A program made the translations under genes and the position numbers. From Prorocentrum cordatum (Eukaryota > Sar > Dinophyceae > Prorocentrales > Prorocentraceae), in NCBI GenBank assembly GCA_963575745.1, contig CAUYUJ010015516.1, positions 370,917 to 410,916 of the forward strand: DNA of 40,000 nucleotides, read 5' to 3'. Shown here piece by piece: positions 10,028 to 20,232 of the stretch (positions within the stretch are counted from its first letter, which is position 1; each line of letters begins with the position of its first letter). A model generated the notes under the pieces. The model was not told where the DNA came from. It searched no databases and saw only the letters and a program-made list of their open reading frames with translations.

Positions 10028-10409
10028 TTAGCTCGGTCCGCCGCCAACACGCGCGCCACCTCGGTGGCCAGTCAGAAGTCGGTCCTCAGCAACGCCCCCT
10101 TGCTCCCTCCTCCATTCTGCGGCCCGGCGAGGCGCCTCGGACGTCCTCTCGAGGGCATTCGCGGCGCCCACCAGGCAGCCCATGGCGGGCATGACCAGGC
10201 ACCAGTACTGCTGGTGCCGCGATAGGTCTCCAAGAAATGCCAGGGGACGTTCTGCTGGCCGTAGTCCAAGGCCTCGTCCGTCCGTCGTCCGATGCAGCAG
10301 CCCCCCAGCAGATCTCCTCGGTCTCCCGGCCGCCCACCTCCATGTCCTTCTCCTCGTTGACCGCCTCTGGGCCCAAACGCGTCCCCATGCCCTCCAGCGC
10401 GGTCGCGCC

Positions 10410-11077
10410 GCTCTGGGTCGCCCGCCCTCGTGCCGATGTCAGGCTCGACCAGTACCTGGTCGCCCATCAAGAACGAGCTGTGGAAGGGAACGGTGTCGCC
10501 CCAGCGCGCGCGCCGGGCGATAGGTCGAGTGGTAGCACATTGCCACCCGCGCCGATCTCATCCACTCGCCTGGACTGCCCGTCCAGCCGAACGCGAGCAC
10601 CATGCGCGCTGCGGCGATGAGCGGTGCCACTCCATACTTGCCGCCCTGGAGGTCGGCGCCGAAGATGCAGGCGTCCATCTCGCGCATCGCCGCCCGCCTG
10701 AACGCGCCCTCGACGTCCTTCTTGGCGAAGTAGAGCTCGGCCCCCGGCAGCCTGGCCTTCCACCGCGGGATGATGCGCGCCAGGTCCTCGCAGCGCGGCT
10801 GGTCTGCAGGCGGGCGGCCCTCCGTGGGGCAGTCCGTGTCCGGGGCGGTGCCGCCCCAGATCGGCCTGCCTTTGTCGCTTATGGCGCGGTCCGGGTTCTG
10901 CTTGGGCACCGACGCCATCGGGGCGCTCACCACCCTACTGAGCAGGTGCTCTTGGCCGCGCCCTTCCAGAGCGCGCCCATGACCTCGCCCAGGTGGCCCT
11001 GAGCACAGGGGCGCGGTAGGGCCTTGAGGCGCGACGGCGCGCCCCTGAACCTCGTCCGCGCCCCCCCCCTCGGCCAC
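10410..11077 (-). pseudogene. Reverse transcriptase domain of element B
   Basis: The frame at 10439-11077 has an upstream RT-type stretch (VPKQNPDRAISDKGRPIW), motif A in ELYFAKKDVEGAFRR, and a motif B-like GWTGSPGEWM. A frameshift near 10510 is needed to reach motif C, which reads FLMGDQVLVEPDIGTR. The usual two adjacent aspartates are replaced by Gly-Asp at 10456-10467, so the first metal-binding residue of motif C is lost. Downstream text (EAVNEEKDMEVGG, near 10320-10380) is in a third frame. Catalytic inactivity follows from established RT chemistry. Confidence 0.65.
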
Positions 11078-11622
11078 CTTCCGGGCGTGCTCGAGCAGGG
11101 CCCCGCCCGCCGGGGTCAGCCGCGCCTCTCCCGCCAGACTCCTCGCAGGGCCGCGATGGCTTTCTCGAGCGACCCAGCCTCCCCCAGCGCCGCGTCGCCC
11201 AGGGCGACCAGCTGGCCAACGCTGTCGGAGTCGAACTCCGGGTGCTCTTGGAAAAAATCGCAGTAGGCCCCCGCCGCCGTGTCCTCGGGCCAGGGCGCCT
11301 CCTGGTGCGCACTGCCCTCTGGGGTGTCCTGGTCCCTCGCCGATTCCTCTCCTCCTCTCGCAAACTCTCCTGCCCTCGTAGGCTCCCCGCTCATGGCTCC
11401 GGCCACCTCGGGAAGGGCGCCTACCTCGCCGTGCTGAAACTGCCCCCCCGCGCTAATGACCTGCTGCGCGCTGCGCGCTCTCGGTCGCGCGAGCGGCTCG
11501 GGTCCGTTTAAGGACGGTCCTCGCGACCATCTCTGCCACTGCGCACGAGTTGGCCTCGCTCCACTTAGTCACCACCTTACCCTGGACTGAGTCGTGCGCA
11601 TGGTCTGCGCCGCAGCACAAAC

Positions 11623-12054
11623 TCAAGGCCTTGGGGACGTCGACGGACGCGGCGGCGACCCGTCGACTTGAAGCGTAGCACGCCTGCCGCGCTGCGGGGA
11701 CTGAGCGCGCGCTGGTCGAGGCGTACCTGTTGCCGGGAAGGTCCCGCCAACGGCGTCTCCAGCTGCTTCGAGGCGCGGATTCTTTGCTGAGCAGCCCCGA
11801 CCATTCTCAGCGCGCTCTGCCATGATCTGCTTGGCCAAGGCGAGGGAGATCGCGCCCTCCTTCTTGACCTGGGAGAGGTCAACGCCACGCGACTCGTTCA
11901 GGGCGACGAAGGCGCAGAAGGCGGTGCACGGCCAGCTGATCCACGTCTCGTAGGGGTCGAACTTGACCACCAAAGCCTTCGGCAGGCCCCTGCCCCGCCG
12001 TCGTCGTTGGTCATGTCCATGCTGAAACCTTCTCTTGATGGCCGAGCCGCCCAT
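11623..12054 (-). pseudogene. PC-motif (methyltransferase-like?) domain, element B
   Basis: Residues 28-86 of this frame read VVKFDPYETWISWPCTAFCAF followed by a long helix (VKKEGAISLALAKQIMAERAE). A WxSxPCTAF box followed by a helix recalls the PC-containing loop of C5 cytosine methyltransferases, and comparable boxes occur upstream of RT in dinoflagellate polyproteins as I recall. Only the box is shared; no SAM-binding or ENV-type motif was found, so catalytic activity is not claimed. After residue ~95 the frame becomes basic and low complexity. Confidence 0.4.
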
Positions 12055-12844
12055 CTGGTTGATGGCCTGGGAGATCCTGGTCTCGTCCGTGAAGATCTCC
12101 CGGAGGTCTAGGCGTTCGCCCTGTGCCGGGGGCGCTTGCGCCTGGTCCCCGAGCCACGCACGAATATCCTCCTCGCGCGGTGTGGCCTGGTCCTCGCCCG
12201 CCTTCTCGCCCTTCAGCTCCTCGCCCTTCTCGACCTCACCTGGCGCGGCCTCCTCGGAGTAGCGAGCGGAGCTGGCAGGGCCTCCTCGCTCAGAAGCCCC
12301 GCTGGAAGCCCGGCGCGGGGCGCCGAGTCACAGCGATGCCAGCAGCCTCGGCGCACCTCTGGCACGCTAGCGCCCCCGGGCGCGCCGGCGGCGACCTGGT
12401 GCTCAGCGCCAGCTCCAGCGGCACCTCCCGCCCCAGCGCTGGGAGCCCCTGCGCGTCGATCCCCGCGCCGTGCAGCTGGCCAAGGATGCCCGGGCCTGGA
12501 GCCACGAGCGCGCGCATGTGCCCCGTATGCACGAGCGCCCACAGGACGTCCTCCTCCTGGCGCGCGAACTCGGAGCCGACGATGAGCTCGACCGCCGCCC
12601 GCCCGTAGAAGTCCACCCGCACCTGAAGGAGGGTGGGCGGCATGGCAGCGCGCACGCTGTAGTCGACGTCGTGGTCGCGGTGGGTGGGGTCGAGGCAAAA
12701 AGATGCGAAGGTCTGCTTCCGCCTGGGCGAGCGCCCCCTCTGCATCTCGAGCGGCCGTGAGCAGCTCCCCCCTGAGCCTCAAGGCCTCCTCCTGGGCCTC
12801 AATGGCCGATGGCCACCCTCCGGGTCGCTCCGCGCTGTTGCCGA

Positions 12845-13483
12845 TCATGGCGGCCACCGCCACATTGATGATCGCGCGCTCGCGCAGCTCGATCTCGGGC
12901 GGATTGCAGCGAGCGGCGCGCTGCAAGCCGTCCTGCGCCGCCGCGGCATCGGCGCCCAGGGCCAGCTTGTCGCGGCAATCCAGCATCTACCAACTGAGGC
13001 CCGCCAGCACGAGCGCGCCCTGGCCCAGCTCATCTTCTGCGGCCCAAGTGATGGGGCCCACTTTGGCCTGCCCTGGGGCAACCTCGCCCGCCTCGCTCCG
13101 CCGATAGTGGAGCTGCAGGAAGCCCCCGCTGCATCCGCGAGATCGGGGCCTCCGAACTCGACGGCGCGAGCTGCCCGCGCCTCCGCAACGCACTGCTCGT
13201 CCGCCTCCTCCGCAGCTCGAACTCTGTTGCGCGCGTAGCAGCCCAACAAGCCGTCCTTCGCGGCCACACGCTGCAATTTGGGGTCGGCGCCGATCTCGCG
13301 CATGACCTCCTTGCGCCTCGCCAGCTCCGGAGTGGAGTCCGGCGGCGGGGCTCGCCGCTGCTTCGCCTGGCGGCGGTTGGACAGCCGCTTGGCGTCCGGG
13401 CCCTGCGCGGTCAGGCGCAGGTGCCCCTCGAGCTCCGTGGGGCTGAAGTCCTTGAGCTGAACGGGCGCTTCAACCCAGCCCAT
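12845..13483 (-). pseudogene. Linker region of element B, unknown function
   Basis: The frame starting at 13483 gives a protein-like, charged segment: VQLKDFSPTELEGHLRL, then a basic stretch, then ELARRKEVMREIGADPKL and ECYARN-like text up to about residue 120. Beyond that the frame degenerates into Arg/Ser. No domain is recognised. Position between the gag-like region and the PC-motif domain suggests part of the polyprotein. Confidence 0.4.
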
Positions 13484-13849
13484 CGGCCGTGGCCCAGCTC
13501 CCTCTCCAGCCTCGACCTGCCCGGCCCGGGGCCTGGAGCTCTCGCAAGCTGGCCGCGGCTGCTCGGGGTACCCGCCCTGAAGAGTGCCCGGGTCATCGCC
13601 CGCGCCCTCTGACGCGTCGCGGGGGTCGACCTTGTCGCCCCCGGGCGTGCGCTCCTAGCCTTAGGCGGCGCCTTGGCCTTCGGCCCTGCGGCCGGCGGGT
13701 GCCCAGCAGCACCTCCTGCTTTCTTGGAGATCTGCCTCCTGCTCCTTCCTGAGGGCGCCCAGCTTCCGATCTGCCTCCTCGAGCGAGCCGACCTTCGGGC
13801 CGCCCTTGATGCCGCCTCGCCTGGTGAGCTGCATCTGTGCCAACTTGTC

Positions 13850-14460
13850 CAGGAGACCGACCTTGCCCATGGGCTTGTGCGAGTGGGGGCAGGTAGAATT
13901 GCCCAACAGATGACGCGGCCGCTGGTGCGCGACTTGGGGCGGTGATCAAGGCTGCGGCCGTACTTCTTGCGCGCGAGGGCCTTGCCCCTAAATCCAGCGC
14001 CGCCTTGGCCGCCTCCGTCCCGGGCCCCTCCTCCGCCTCCGCCCCCCCGGCCACCTACGCCACCTCCTGCTTCTGCCTGCGGGCGCCCCGAGCCCGCCAG
14101 CTGCGGGCACGGCTGCGCGGCGGACGAGCGCGGCGCCATCTGCCGCTGCGACCTCTGCAGCTCGTTGCGGTGCCTGACCTCGATGTCGATCCGCCACGAA
14201 GATCTGGGTGGGGTCGTCCAGGAAGAAAGCGCGAGGCATTCTGAGCCACGCCGATGGATCCTCGGCGCTTGGCACGCGAACTTGGCCCCATCGCAGCTCG
14301 GGTTGCCGTCCACCAGCAGTTCGAGCAGACGCGAACGCAGCATCCTGAGCTCCTCGCACCACATGCACCGGGGCACGCACCAGACGCTGAAGACCACTTG
14401 GAGCGGCCACGCGTAGTCGGCCTCGTCATTGAGTTGCAGGCGGGCTCCCGCGGCGTCCAC
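13850..14460 (-). pseudogene. Second gag block with CCCH-type finger, element B
   Basis: From 14460 the minus strand reads ADYAWPLQVVFSVW and CEELRMLRSRLLELLVDG, then in a second frame WLRMPRAFFLDDPTQIF. Near 13960 a basic stretch (LARKKYGRSLDHRPK) leads to VICW, and after a frameshift to NSTCPHSHKPMGK at about 13865-13905. The Cys residues and CPHSH suit a CCCH-type zinc finger. The sequence after it (LTRRGGIKGGPKV) looks like its usual downstream linker. Three frames are needed, so it is broken. Confidence 0.55.
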
Positions 14461-14469
14461 CTGTGACTT

Positions 14470-15029
14470 GTAATGTTCCTGGACATAAGCACGCCCAAGC
14501 CCACGACTCCTCCTTGGCGTCCTGGTTCCACTGCTGTAGCGTCGTGGCGCGAGGGCCTCAGCCTAGTCTCCAGTTTGTGGTCCTTAGGCGACGCGAAACT
14601 GTCCACGTCCGCCTCCGACGTCTTCGGGAAGTTGGCGCAGCTGAGGCAGTAGTCAGGGAGGCGCGCGTGGTCGCGTCCCCCGTGCTGGAATGCCGCGAGC
14701 CCGTGCGCCATAGCGTTGGCGATGTTCACCGGGAACTTGACGGACCGGAAGAGCGGGCGCGCGTTCTGCCCAGCCGACCTCAGCCCATGAAACGTGTCTT
14801 TGCCCAGCAGACCTGGGCAGAGCGTCGCGTGGAAACTGTCGCAGCCGCGCGCCAGGTAGACGAGCTGCTCCTCAGCCCGCTCGATGCTCGCAAACGTGCC
14901 GTTGGTCGCGCCTCCTGATTCCTCTGAGTGCCCGTTGACCCGCCCCAGCTCGCGTGCCAGTTTTTCCAAGCCCGCGCCGACATCGGCGGTGGGCTGCGGC
15001 CCCGCGAACGTCTTCTCCCCCATGGGCAT
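14470..15029 (-). pseudogene. Gag-like N-terminal region of element B
   Basis: A helix-rich stretch begins with a Met at 15029. It contains LEKLARELGRV near residues 21-31, a block IERAEEQLVYLARGCDSFHA near 48-67, a segment on loss of Cys (LPDYCLSCANFPKTSEADV) and a conserved-looking FASPKDHKLE near 146. The frame beyond about 14480 turns into Arg/Ser-rich nonsense, and the next conserved block is in another frame. Capsid or RNA-binding roles are inferred from position only. Confidence 0.5.
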
Positions 15030-15656
15030 GGATGACGCCCTTGCGTGCTACTCCCGAGGCCTCGCCGCAGCTTCAACGATCTCGCGCCCTCGCGCGCCCT
15101 GCGGGCCGGCGATCCTGCGCCACCCTTTCCCGGAACAAGAGGGGGTCTAGGCGGGGCGGCGACGGTCCAGCGGCGGGCCTCTGGCCAAACCCGACGAAGC
15201 CCAGCCCGGCAACGCCAGGGGTGGAGGCGCCGCTGCCGGCGGGGGGCTGCTGCGAGCGGAAGGGGGGCCGGCGCTGCCTCGCGATGCTCCTGGACAGGCC
15301 TGAGCGCGGTCCTCCTCCAAAAAGGTCCGACCGATCCCGTTCCTGGATCGGGGCTGCATCATGAACCACGCAATCAACGCCCGATCCCGATTGCTACAAA
15401 CATAACATGTCCGCCGATCCCGAATTCTCAAGATCGGGATCGCGCGCGTTCTCGGCATGAGCATAACATGCACGAACGCGCGCGCGCTGCTTTACACGAG
15501 CAGCGCATGTCCAAACCGCGGCAGGAAAACAAAAACGCGAGCGATGCGTCGGGCGGGCGGCCGAGGCGGGCGGGCGGCTTGCGCGGGCGGATTGATCGGT
15601 TGGGCAAGCGGTTCTGCCCGTTGCCCAGGTGGCCAGGATTTGCGCCGCGCTTGGGG
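15030..15656. other. No gene recognised between element B and SL relics
   Basis: Apart from the 19-bp repeat and GATCCCG-rich words (15320-15445), this GC-rich DNA has only low-complexity frames. On the minus strand it would be the 5' leader between the spliced-leader relics and the gag-like region. Confidence 0.4.
15323..15341 (+). repeat. 19-bp dispersed repeat, copy 1
   Basis: The 19 bases are identical to the reverse complement of 31156-31174. The surrounding 15320-15445 is rich in GATCCCG and CGGGATC words, as is 31085-31175. Confidence 0.7.
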
Positions 15657-15678
15657 TTTGAGCCAAAATAGCAACTGA
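15657..15678 (-). other. Dinoflagellate spliced-leader relic, inner copy
   Basis: On the minus strand the 22 bases contain GCTATTTTGGCTCAAA and match the 22-nt dinoflagellate spliced leader at about 18 of 22 positions. It lies 34 bp inside a better copy. Genomic relics arise when a trans-spliced mRNA is reverse transcribed and reinserted; a second leader marks a second round. Confidence 0.7.
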
Positions 15679-15690
15679 AAGGAGGAGGGG

Positions 15691-15712
15691 CTCGAGCCAA
15701 AATGGCAACGGA
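15691..15712 (-). other. Dinoflagellate spliced-leader relic, outer copy
   Basis: On the minus strand the sequence TCCGTTGCCATTTTGGCTCG plus two more bases matches the spliced leader at 20 of 22 positions. The outer copy is better preserved than the inner one, as expected if it was added in the later round of retroposition. The only mRNA-like block downstream on this strand is retroelement B. Confidence 0.8.
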
Positions 15713-16355
15713 AAGGAGGGGGGGGAGGAAGAGGAGGAAGGCGGGCGAGGGGGCAGGGAGAGGGGCAGAGGGAGTGAGCGGGGCGCGGGTGGGGGGAGGC
15801 ACGTCCTCATGCGACCGCCAGGACGTGCTCCCCCAGGAGGGTGGCGCACCGCGCGCGGCTGGAAAGGCGCGAGGCGCTCCTGGGCTGCGCTCCCAGTGGG
15901 GCCACGGAACAAGTGAGGGATGGTGGCTGTTAAACCCAGGGGCGCCCCGCCGGGCGCAGCCCGCGGGCGGCGCGCGCGCAGTCTGCCCAGACCAGTTCGA
16001 TCGCGCAGGGGTCCGCGCGCCCGCGCTCCTGCGGGGTCCGCCGCGCGGGGCAGAACCAGCATTCTCGCGCTTCCCCATCGGCAGCGCAAGTTCCAGAAAT
16101 TGTGAAACTATTGCCGCGGCAGCGACAGCTCGAGCCACCCTGGCGCCCAAGGCGGCCGCGGCGCGTCTGGCGACCGCGGCGGGCGCAGCGGCGCCGCGGG
16201 GGTGAGCCGCCGCCCCGCTTGGCGCCCGCGCCGATGGGAGAGCTCCAGGCCAGGCATATGGCCCGGGATATGGCCAAGCCACAGCTGCACGTCTCCGTGC
16301 TCTTCGACGGCAGCCCTGACGGCTGTGATGTTCATGGTGCTCGCGGGGCGCGTTG
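15713..16355. other. No gene recognised, GC-rich
   Basis: It begins purine-rich (GGAGG runs to about 15760) and then becomes GC-rich with restriction-site-like GGCGCGC words. Ala/Pro/Arg-rich frames run on both strands. A minus-strand stretch near 16030-16110 (LALPMGKRENAG) is protein-like but too short to call. Confidence 0.4.
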
Positions 16356-16359
16356 TCCG

Positions 16360-16915
16360 AGCGCTACGTGTGATGATGGCGATGACGCAGATGGAAAATG
16401 GCAATGGGGATGATTGTAGTGATGATGAATAGCGCGCTTGATGCTGCTGGTGGTGATAATGATGGGGGTGGCGATGATAATTTATGTATTGATGATGGAG
16501 ATTATGATGCAGGTGATGGTGATGATGGATGCTCATGGTGACGATGATAACGATGGCGACGACGAGGACGACGGTGACGAGTATGATTGTGCGTACGGTG
16601 AGGGCTGTCCGTACTGGTGTTGGCGATGGTGGTGATGATGTTGATGACGGTTATGACGATGATGCGGCTGGCGCTGCTGGTGATGGCGTTGTGAATGGTG
16701 ACGTGATGGTGGCGATGTGGACCAGCACCGCGATCGTAATGCACATCCCGACGATGATGGCGACGATGGCGGCGATGCTGATGATGATGTTGATGTCGCG
16801 GTGGTGACGGTGATGTTGATGGTGATGATGGTGGTGGTGCTGATGTTGGTGGTGATGATGATGATCATGGTGGTGGTGCTGATGCTGATAGTGTTTACTA
16901 CGCATGGAAATATTG
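16360..16915. repeat. GAT/GGT imperfect trinucleotide tract
   Basis: Over 550 bp of GATGGT, GATGAT and GGTGGT words on the plus strand. It generates Met-Val-Asp-rich frames on the plus strand and His/Ser/Thr-rich frames on the minus strand. No gene. Confidence 0.9.
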
Positions 16916-17381
16916 TGGGTGGCGATGGTTTTGAGGAGTGCGATGAAGGTGGCGACAATTGGACGCCCGTGGGGGCTGGACACGGGAGGGCATGCAGGGT
17001 GGGATACGGCAGAATGGATACGGGAGAACGAATGGGGAGCAGGGGAGGATGGACGGCGACATGTTTCATATCACCTCATCCTGACGCCCCTCCTGAATCA
17101 TACGATCTCTCGTTAGTGCCTTGTAGCGCAATTCCTTTATCGGGTCTACCTGCGCCTACATGTGTTGATGTGTATGTGTGGCTTCCTGTCGTGTAGGCCT
17201 CCATGGCTATGCATTTCATGTGTATCTATGCATGGTTTGACGCATCTACATATGTTCGTATCGGTATACCTTATGATCGCCTTCTCGCTCTCCCGATTCC
17301 CCCTTATATGTCCTTATATCTATCTCCCTGGATCGCTTTATCTCTATCCCCGTCTCTCGTTCCCCATCTCTCTCGATGTGC

Positions 17382-17419
<38 letters not shown>

Positions 17420-17610
17420 CTCTCTCCCTCTCCATCGCGTGATATTTGCGGCCCCCCCCCATCCACCGCGACGCGCGGCGCGCGCCCCCGAACCAGCAAC
17501 CGCGGGGGGGGGGGGGGTCGGGGGGGCTGGCCCGCAATCCTCACCACACGCGGGTTCCTATATACATATGCCAACCCCTCATTTACACCAGAGCGTACCA
17601 TCTCCACCTC
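16916..17610. other. No gene recognised; TC microsatellite inside
   Basis: Contains a TC run at about 17383-17435, short C and G homopolymers (about 17451 and 17504-17518) and otherwise mixed sequence. Frames are low complexity. Confidence 0.5.
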
Positions 17611-17612
17611 GC

Positions 17613-17723
17613 GTTCTATCGCAATGGAAACCGCAATGGAAATCACATTGCATTCAGCCGGCAAGTCAGCTGACTCGAGCAACGCCGATGTGAAACCCAT
17701 CGCGTTTTCCATCGCGGTGGAAC
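17613..17723. repeat. Split palindrome element, 37-bp inverted arms
   Basis: The left arm 17613-17649 (GTTCTATCGCAATGGAAACC...) pairs with the right arm 17687-17723 (...CCATCGCGGTGGAAC) at roughly 80% identity around a 37-bp spacer. Both arms contain the CCATCGC/ATGGAA words of the 36-bp palindrome found at five other sites. It is the only copy with a long spacer. Confidence 0.7.
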
Positions 17724-18735
17724 AGGAGTTGGACATCGATAGGTCGCGCGGCTGGCACGGCGGTAGAGATCAGTCGCACGCGTCAGCAATAGGGCAGCCC
17801 CCGTAATGTCACGGACTGGCGAAGTGCACAGTAGTCCACACATTGCGTGGCGCGCCTGCATCGCCGACAGAGCGCGGCCCCGCGAATTGACATTCGCAAG
17901 CGCGTTTGCCCACAAGGCGCAGCGGGAACGCGTCGAGGGCTGACCCCGCGAGAAGACTAGACGCACGCAGCACTTGCAGGGCCAATCACCTGAACGTCGC
18001 ATCGCGCCAGCCGAACTGCCCCTCATCCTCCCCCCCCCCATCGCCTCTCACCGCCCACCCCCGCAGGACTGCGCAGCAGGCGCGAAAACTGCGAGCAGCA
18101 CGAGGCGCACGATCCTCGACTAAAGGATCAGCCAGGATCACTTGCACGCGCAGCACTGCGCGAGCTGTCACTTAGTGAACCCACGGCGAGTGACGCAATC
18201 GTAGTGCACAATTCCTCGGGATACTGTGTAGTCCCAGAGCGAGGTGCACGGTGTGCGCTGCGGGCGAAGGCCATTTTTTGGGTTCGAACCAGTTTGCCCT
18301 GCCGGGTGCCGCCCAGGGTTGTTGCACTCTTCATCGGCCGTACATTAGACGTCCCAAATTGCACCCTGTACGTTATCAGGCGAGCTGCACTGGTGCTCTG
18401 AATGGCGTTGATGAGTGTCGGCGGTTTGTTCATAACGATCCCTGCGGCTGTTCCACGCAGAACTTCACCCCCCCTGGTCTCTGCAAACAGCAAACACCAT
18501 CATGTAGCACCTCTGGGCGGGTGGGTATTCTACAGTCCGTCTGGCATCTGGCCCGAAAACAAGCCCTCTTCCCGATGGGTCTGGTTATTGCAGTACGTGT
18601 GTATCACAATTTCCAGACGCCGCTGGTTGTTCCCTGTCGTTGCCCACCATCTCCATATCTGGCGCTCGAACAAGTGCGAATGGCTGCATACACACATTCG
18701 TATTTGCTCAAACATCGAATCGCCAAACACGTGAT
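17724..18735. other. No gene recognised
   Basis: Mixed-composition DNA. Frames on both strands look partly protein-like (for example minus 18128-18493 and plus 18402-18734), but they overlap and show no domain. It could hold decayed exons. Confidence 0.35.
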
Positions 18736-18771
18736 CCATCGCGATGTCCATTGCAATGGAAACCATGGTGG
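18736..18771. repeat. 36-bp palindrome, copy 2
   Basis: Begins CCATCGCGATGTCCATTGCA and ends ATGGAAACCATGGTGG, with a perfect 12-bp centre CCATTGCAATGG. Same length and word order as the copies at 24186 and 25850. Confidence 0.75.
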
Positions 18772-18799
18772 AATTCGCCATCCCCTCCAAGGCCACACC

Positions 18800-19000
18800 A
18801 GTTACCACTGGACCCAAAGACGGGGGCGGTGGTTTATGGGCTTGCACAGCCCAGTTAACATGAAGGCAGCGAGGTAATTTGCTTCCCTGATGTCCAACCG
18901 ATCCGCGTCGCCTAAAGGGTCAATATCAGAACGGTGTCCAACTGCCTTTCGGCGGTGATATCCACAGCGAACCTCCAGGCGCGACAGTTGCGCATGTGTG

Positions 19001-19061
<61 letters not shown>

Positions 19062-19640
19062 CGTATACAGGGTGCCCACGAAAACACATGCAGCTTGAAA
19101 ATGAAGTCGGGCTAGCTCGATCGGGCGAATGCGCGCGGAATCGAGGCTTCAGAACAGCACCCGTGGCGCCGCCTTCCCCGGAACAGAAATTCTGCGCATG
19201 CTGACCTGCGAGGAATGCGCGGCAAATGTCTCCGCGGCGCAACTGATGCTTCGAGGGTCATCTCATGCGGGCTGCCGTGCTCAATGTGGTGGGGAAACGC
19301 CGTGATGTTCGAGAGCTGGTCGAACATCAGCTGCCCGCGCCTTCCCCTCGTTGCAAATGCACGGACGAGGATTCACCGCCGACGCGCACCCCCACTGCAC
19401 GCGCGCAATTATGCCCATCCAGACACCAAGGGAAGCCGTGGCCCACCAGATGCCAGTGGCTGAAGCAGAAGCACGCCTTGAAGCTCAATCAAAGCAAACA
19501 CTCTGCATGCAAACCGACATCTGCAATCGAATTGCAAAACGTCTCTGGGAACTATGTTGATGGATCCGTCCAGAAAGAAACTGTGCATCTTGGGCGCGCC
19601 GTGATGTGGCACCCTTGAATGTTCGACACCTCGCACACCG
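18800..19640 (-). other. Possible decayed minus-strand exons around a TA run
   Basis: Minus-strand text from about 18985 to 18802 (SRLEVRCGYHRRKAVGHRSD, then PLGDADRLDIREANYLAAFML) is protein-like. Pieces at 19200-19327 and 19409-19636 are also plausible, but the plus strand is open over the same bases (19351-19560). A TA microsatellite at about 19010-19061 separates them. No family is recognised, so this is left as a candidate only. Confidence 0.25.
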
Positions 19641-20051
19641 CTTCTCCGACATCTTCCTCTTACCTTTTCTGGTCATCCGTTCACCGCCCATGCCAACTCA
19701 TCTGCTGTGTCCCCACCTCCCACCTCCCTTGCCCGTATACGTATCACGCGTTCGCTCTGTCATGCCCCCATCACTCAACCTCCTCATCACCTGCACGATT
19801 GGGTGGGAGCTCTTACACCTTTGGTGTTCCCGCCGTTGTATGCATTCCTTTTTGCCACCTGCCCTCCATGCAGGCAGCACTGGCGCGCCGTCCCACATGC
19901 GCGCCACAGCAAACGTACACAAGCTATGCAATAAACATGGCCCTCCTCCCAGCATGCAAAAGAAATTAACCCCAGCTCGCGAGCACCATCTAGGAAACAA
20001 CACCGCGTTTCGGAGTCGCGGCGATCCCCGCAGCACAGCAGCAGCGGAGGT
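19641..20051. other. No gene recognised
   Basis: CT-rich then mixed sequence. Open frames on both strands lack any domain. Confidence 0.4.
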
Positions 20052-20232
20052 GCATGTCGATCGAGTGCAACATCGATCTCTGCCCCTCGTTACTCGCTAC
20101 CCCAGGCTCACCACGCATCGCCTCGATGAGAGCAGCAATCGATCTGCCAGCTTCAATTAATGGTGCGCCGAATGCACCAGACCACCGCATTTCTCGAGCT
20201 GTCTCAAGCATCTGGCCACACTCTGCTGCTTT
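20052..20232 (-). CDS. Candidate exon, helical, unknown function
   Basis: The minus strand encodes a continuous amphipathic stretch: AECGQMLETAREMRWSGAFG, then LIEAGRSIAALIEAMRG and SMLHSIDMHLRCCC. Composition is protein-like and unlike the opposite strand. There is a stop just upstream, so an acceptor near 20232 would be needed. No family is recognised. Confidence 0.3.

Larger units (their letters stand above)
9065..15029 (-). mobile_element. Decayed polyprotein retroelement B
   Basis: On the minus strand, short conserved blocks follow each other across 6 kb in changing frames: a gag-like helical region (14470-15029), a second gag block and CCCH-like finger (about 13850-14460), a linker (12845-13483), a domain with a WPCTAF motif (11790-12000), reverse transcriptase (10410-11077), an RNase H-like domain (9250-10027) and a Cys/His finger (9076-9321). 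The order RT then RNase H without an obvious protease or integrase differs from ordinary LTR elements but fits multicopy dinoflagellate polyproteins I recall. Numerous frameshifts make it inactive. Tandem spliced-leader relics lie 0.6 kb upstream on the same strand. Confidence 0.7.

Noticed and set aside
16108-17069. His/Ser/Thr-rich minus-strand frames
   Set aside because: Antisense of the GAT/GGT tract.
18271-18312. GGTTCGAACC resembling a tRNA T-loop
   Set aside because: The T-stem pairs poorly and no acceptor, D or anticodon arms can be formed from the flanks.
19065-19090. TACAGGGTGCCCACGAAAAC resembling a transposon end
   Set aside because: Similar words occur at DNA-transposon ends, but no inverted partner was found nearby.
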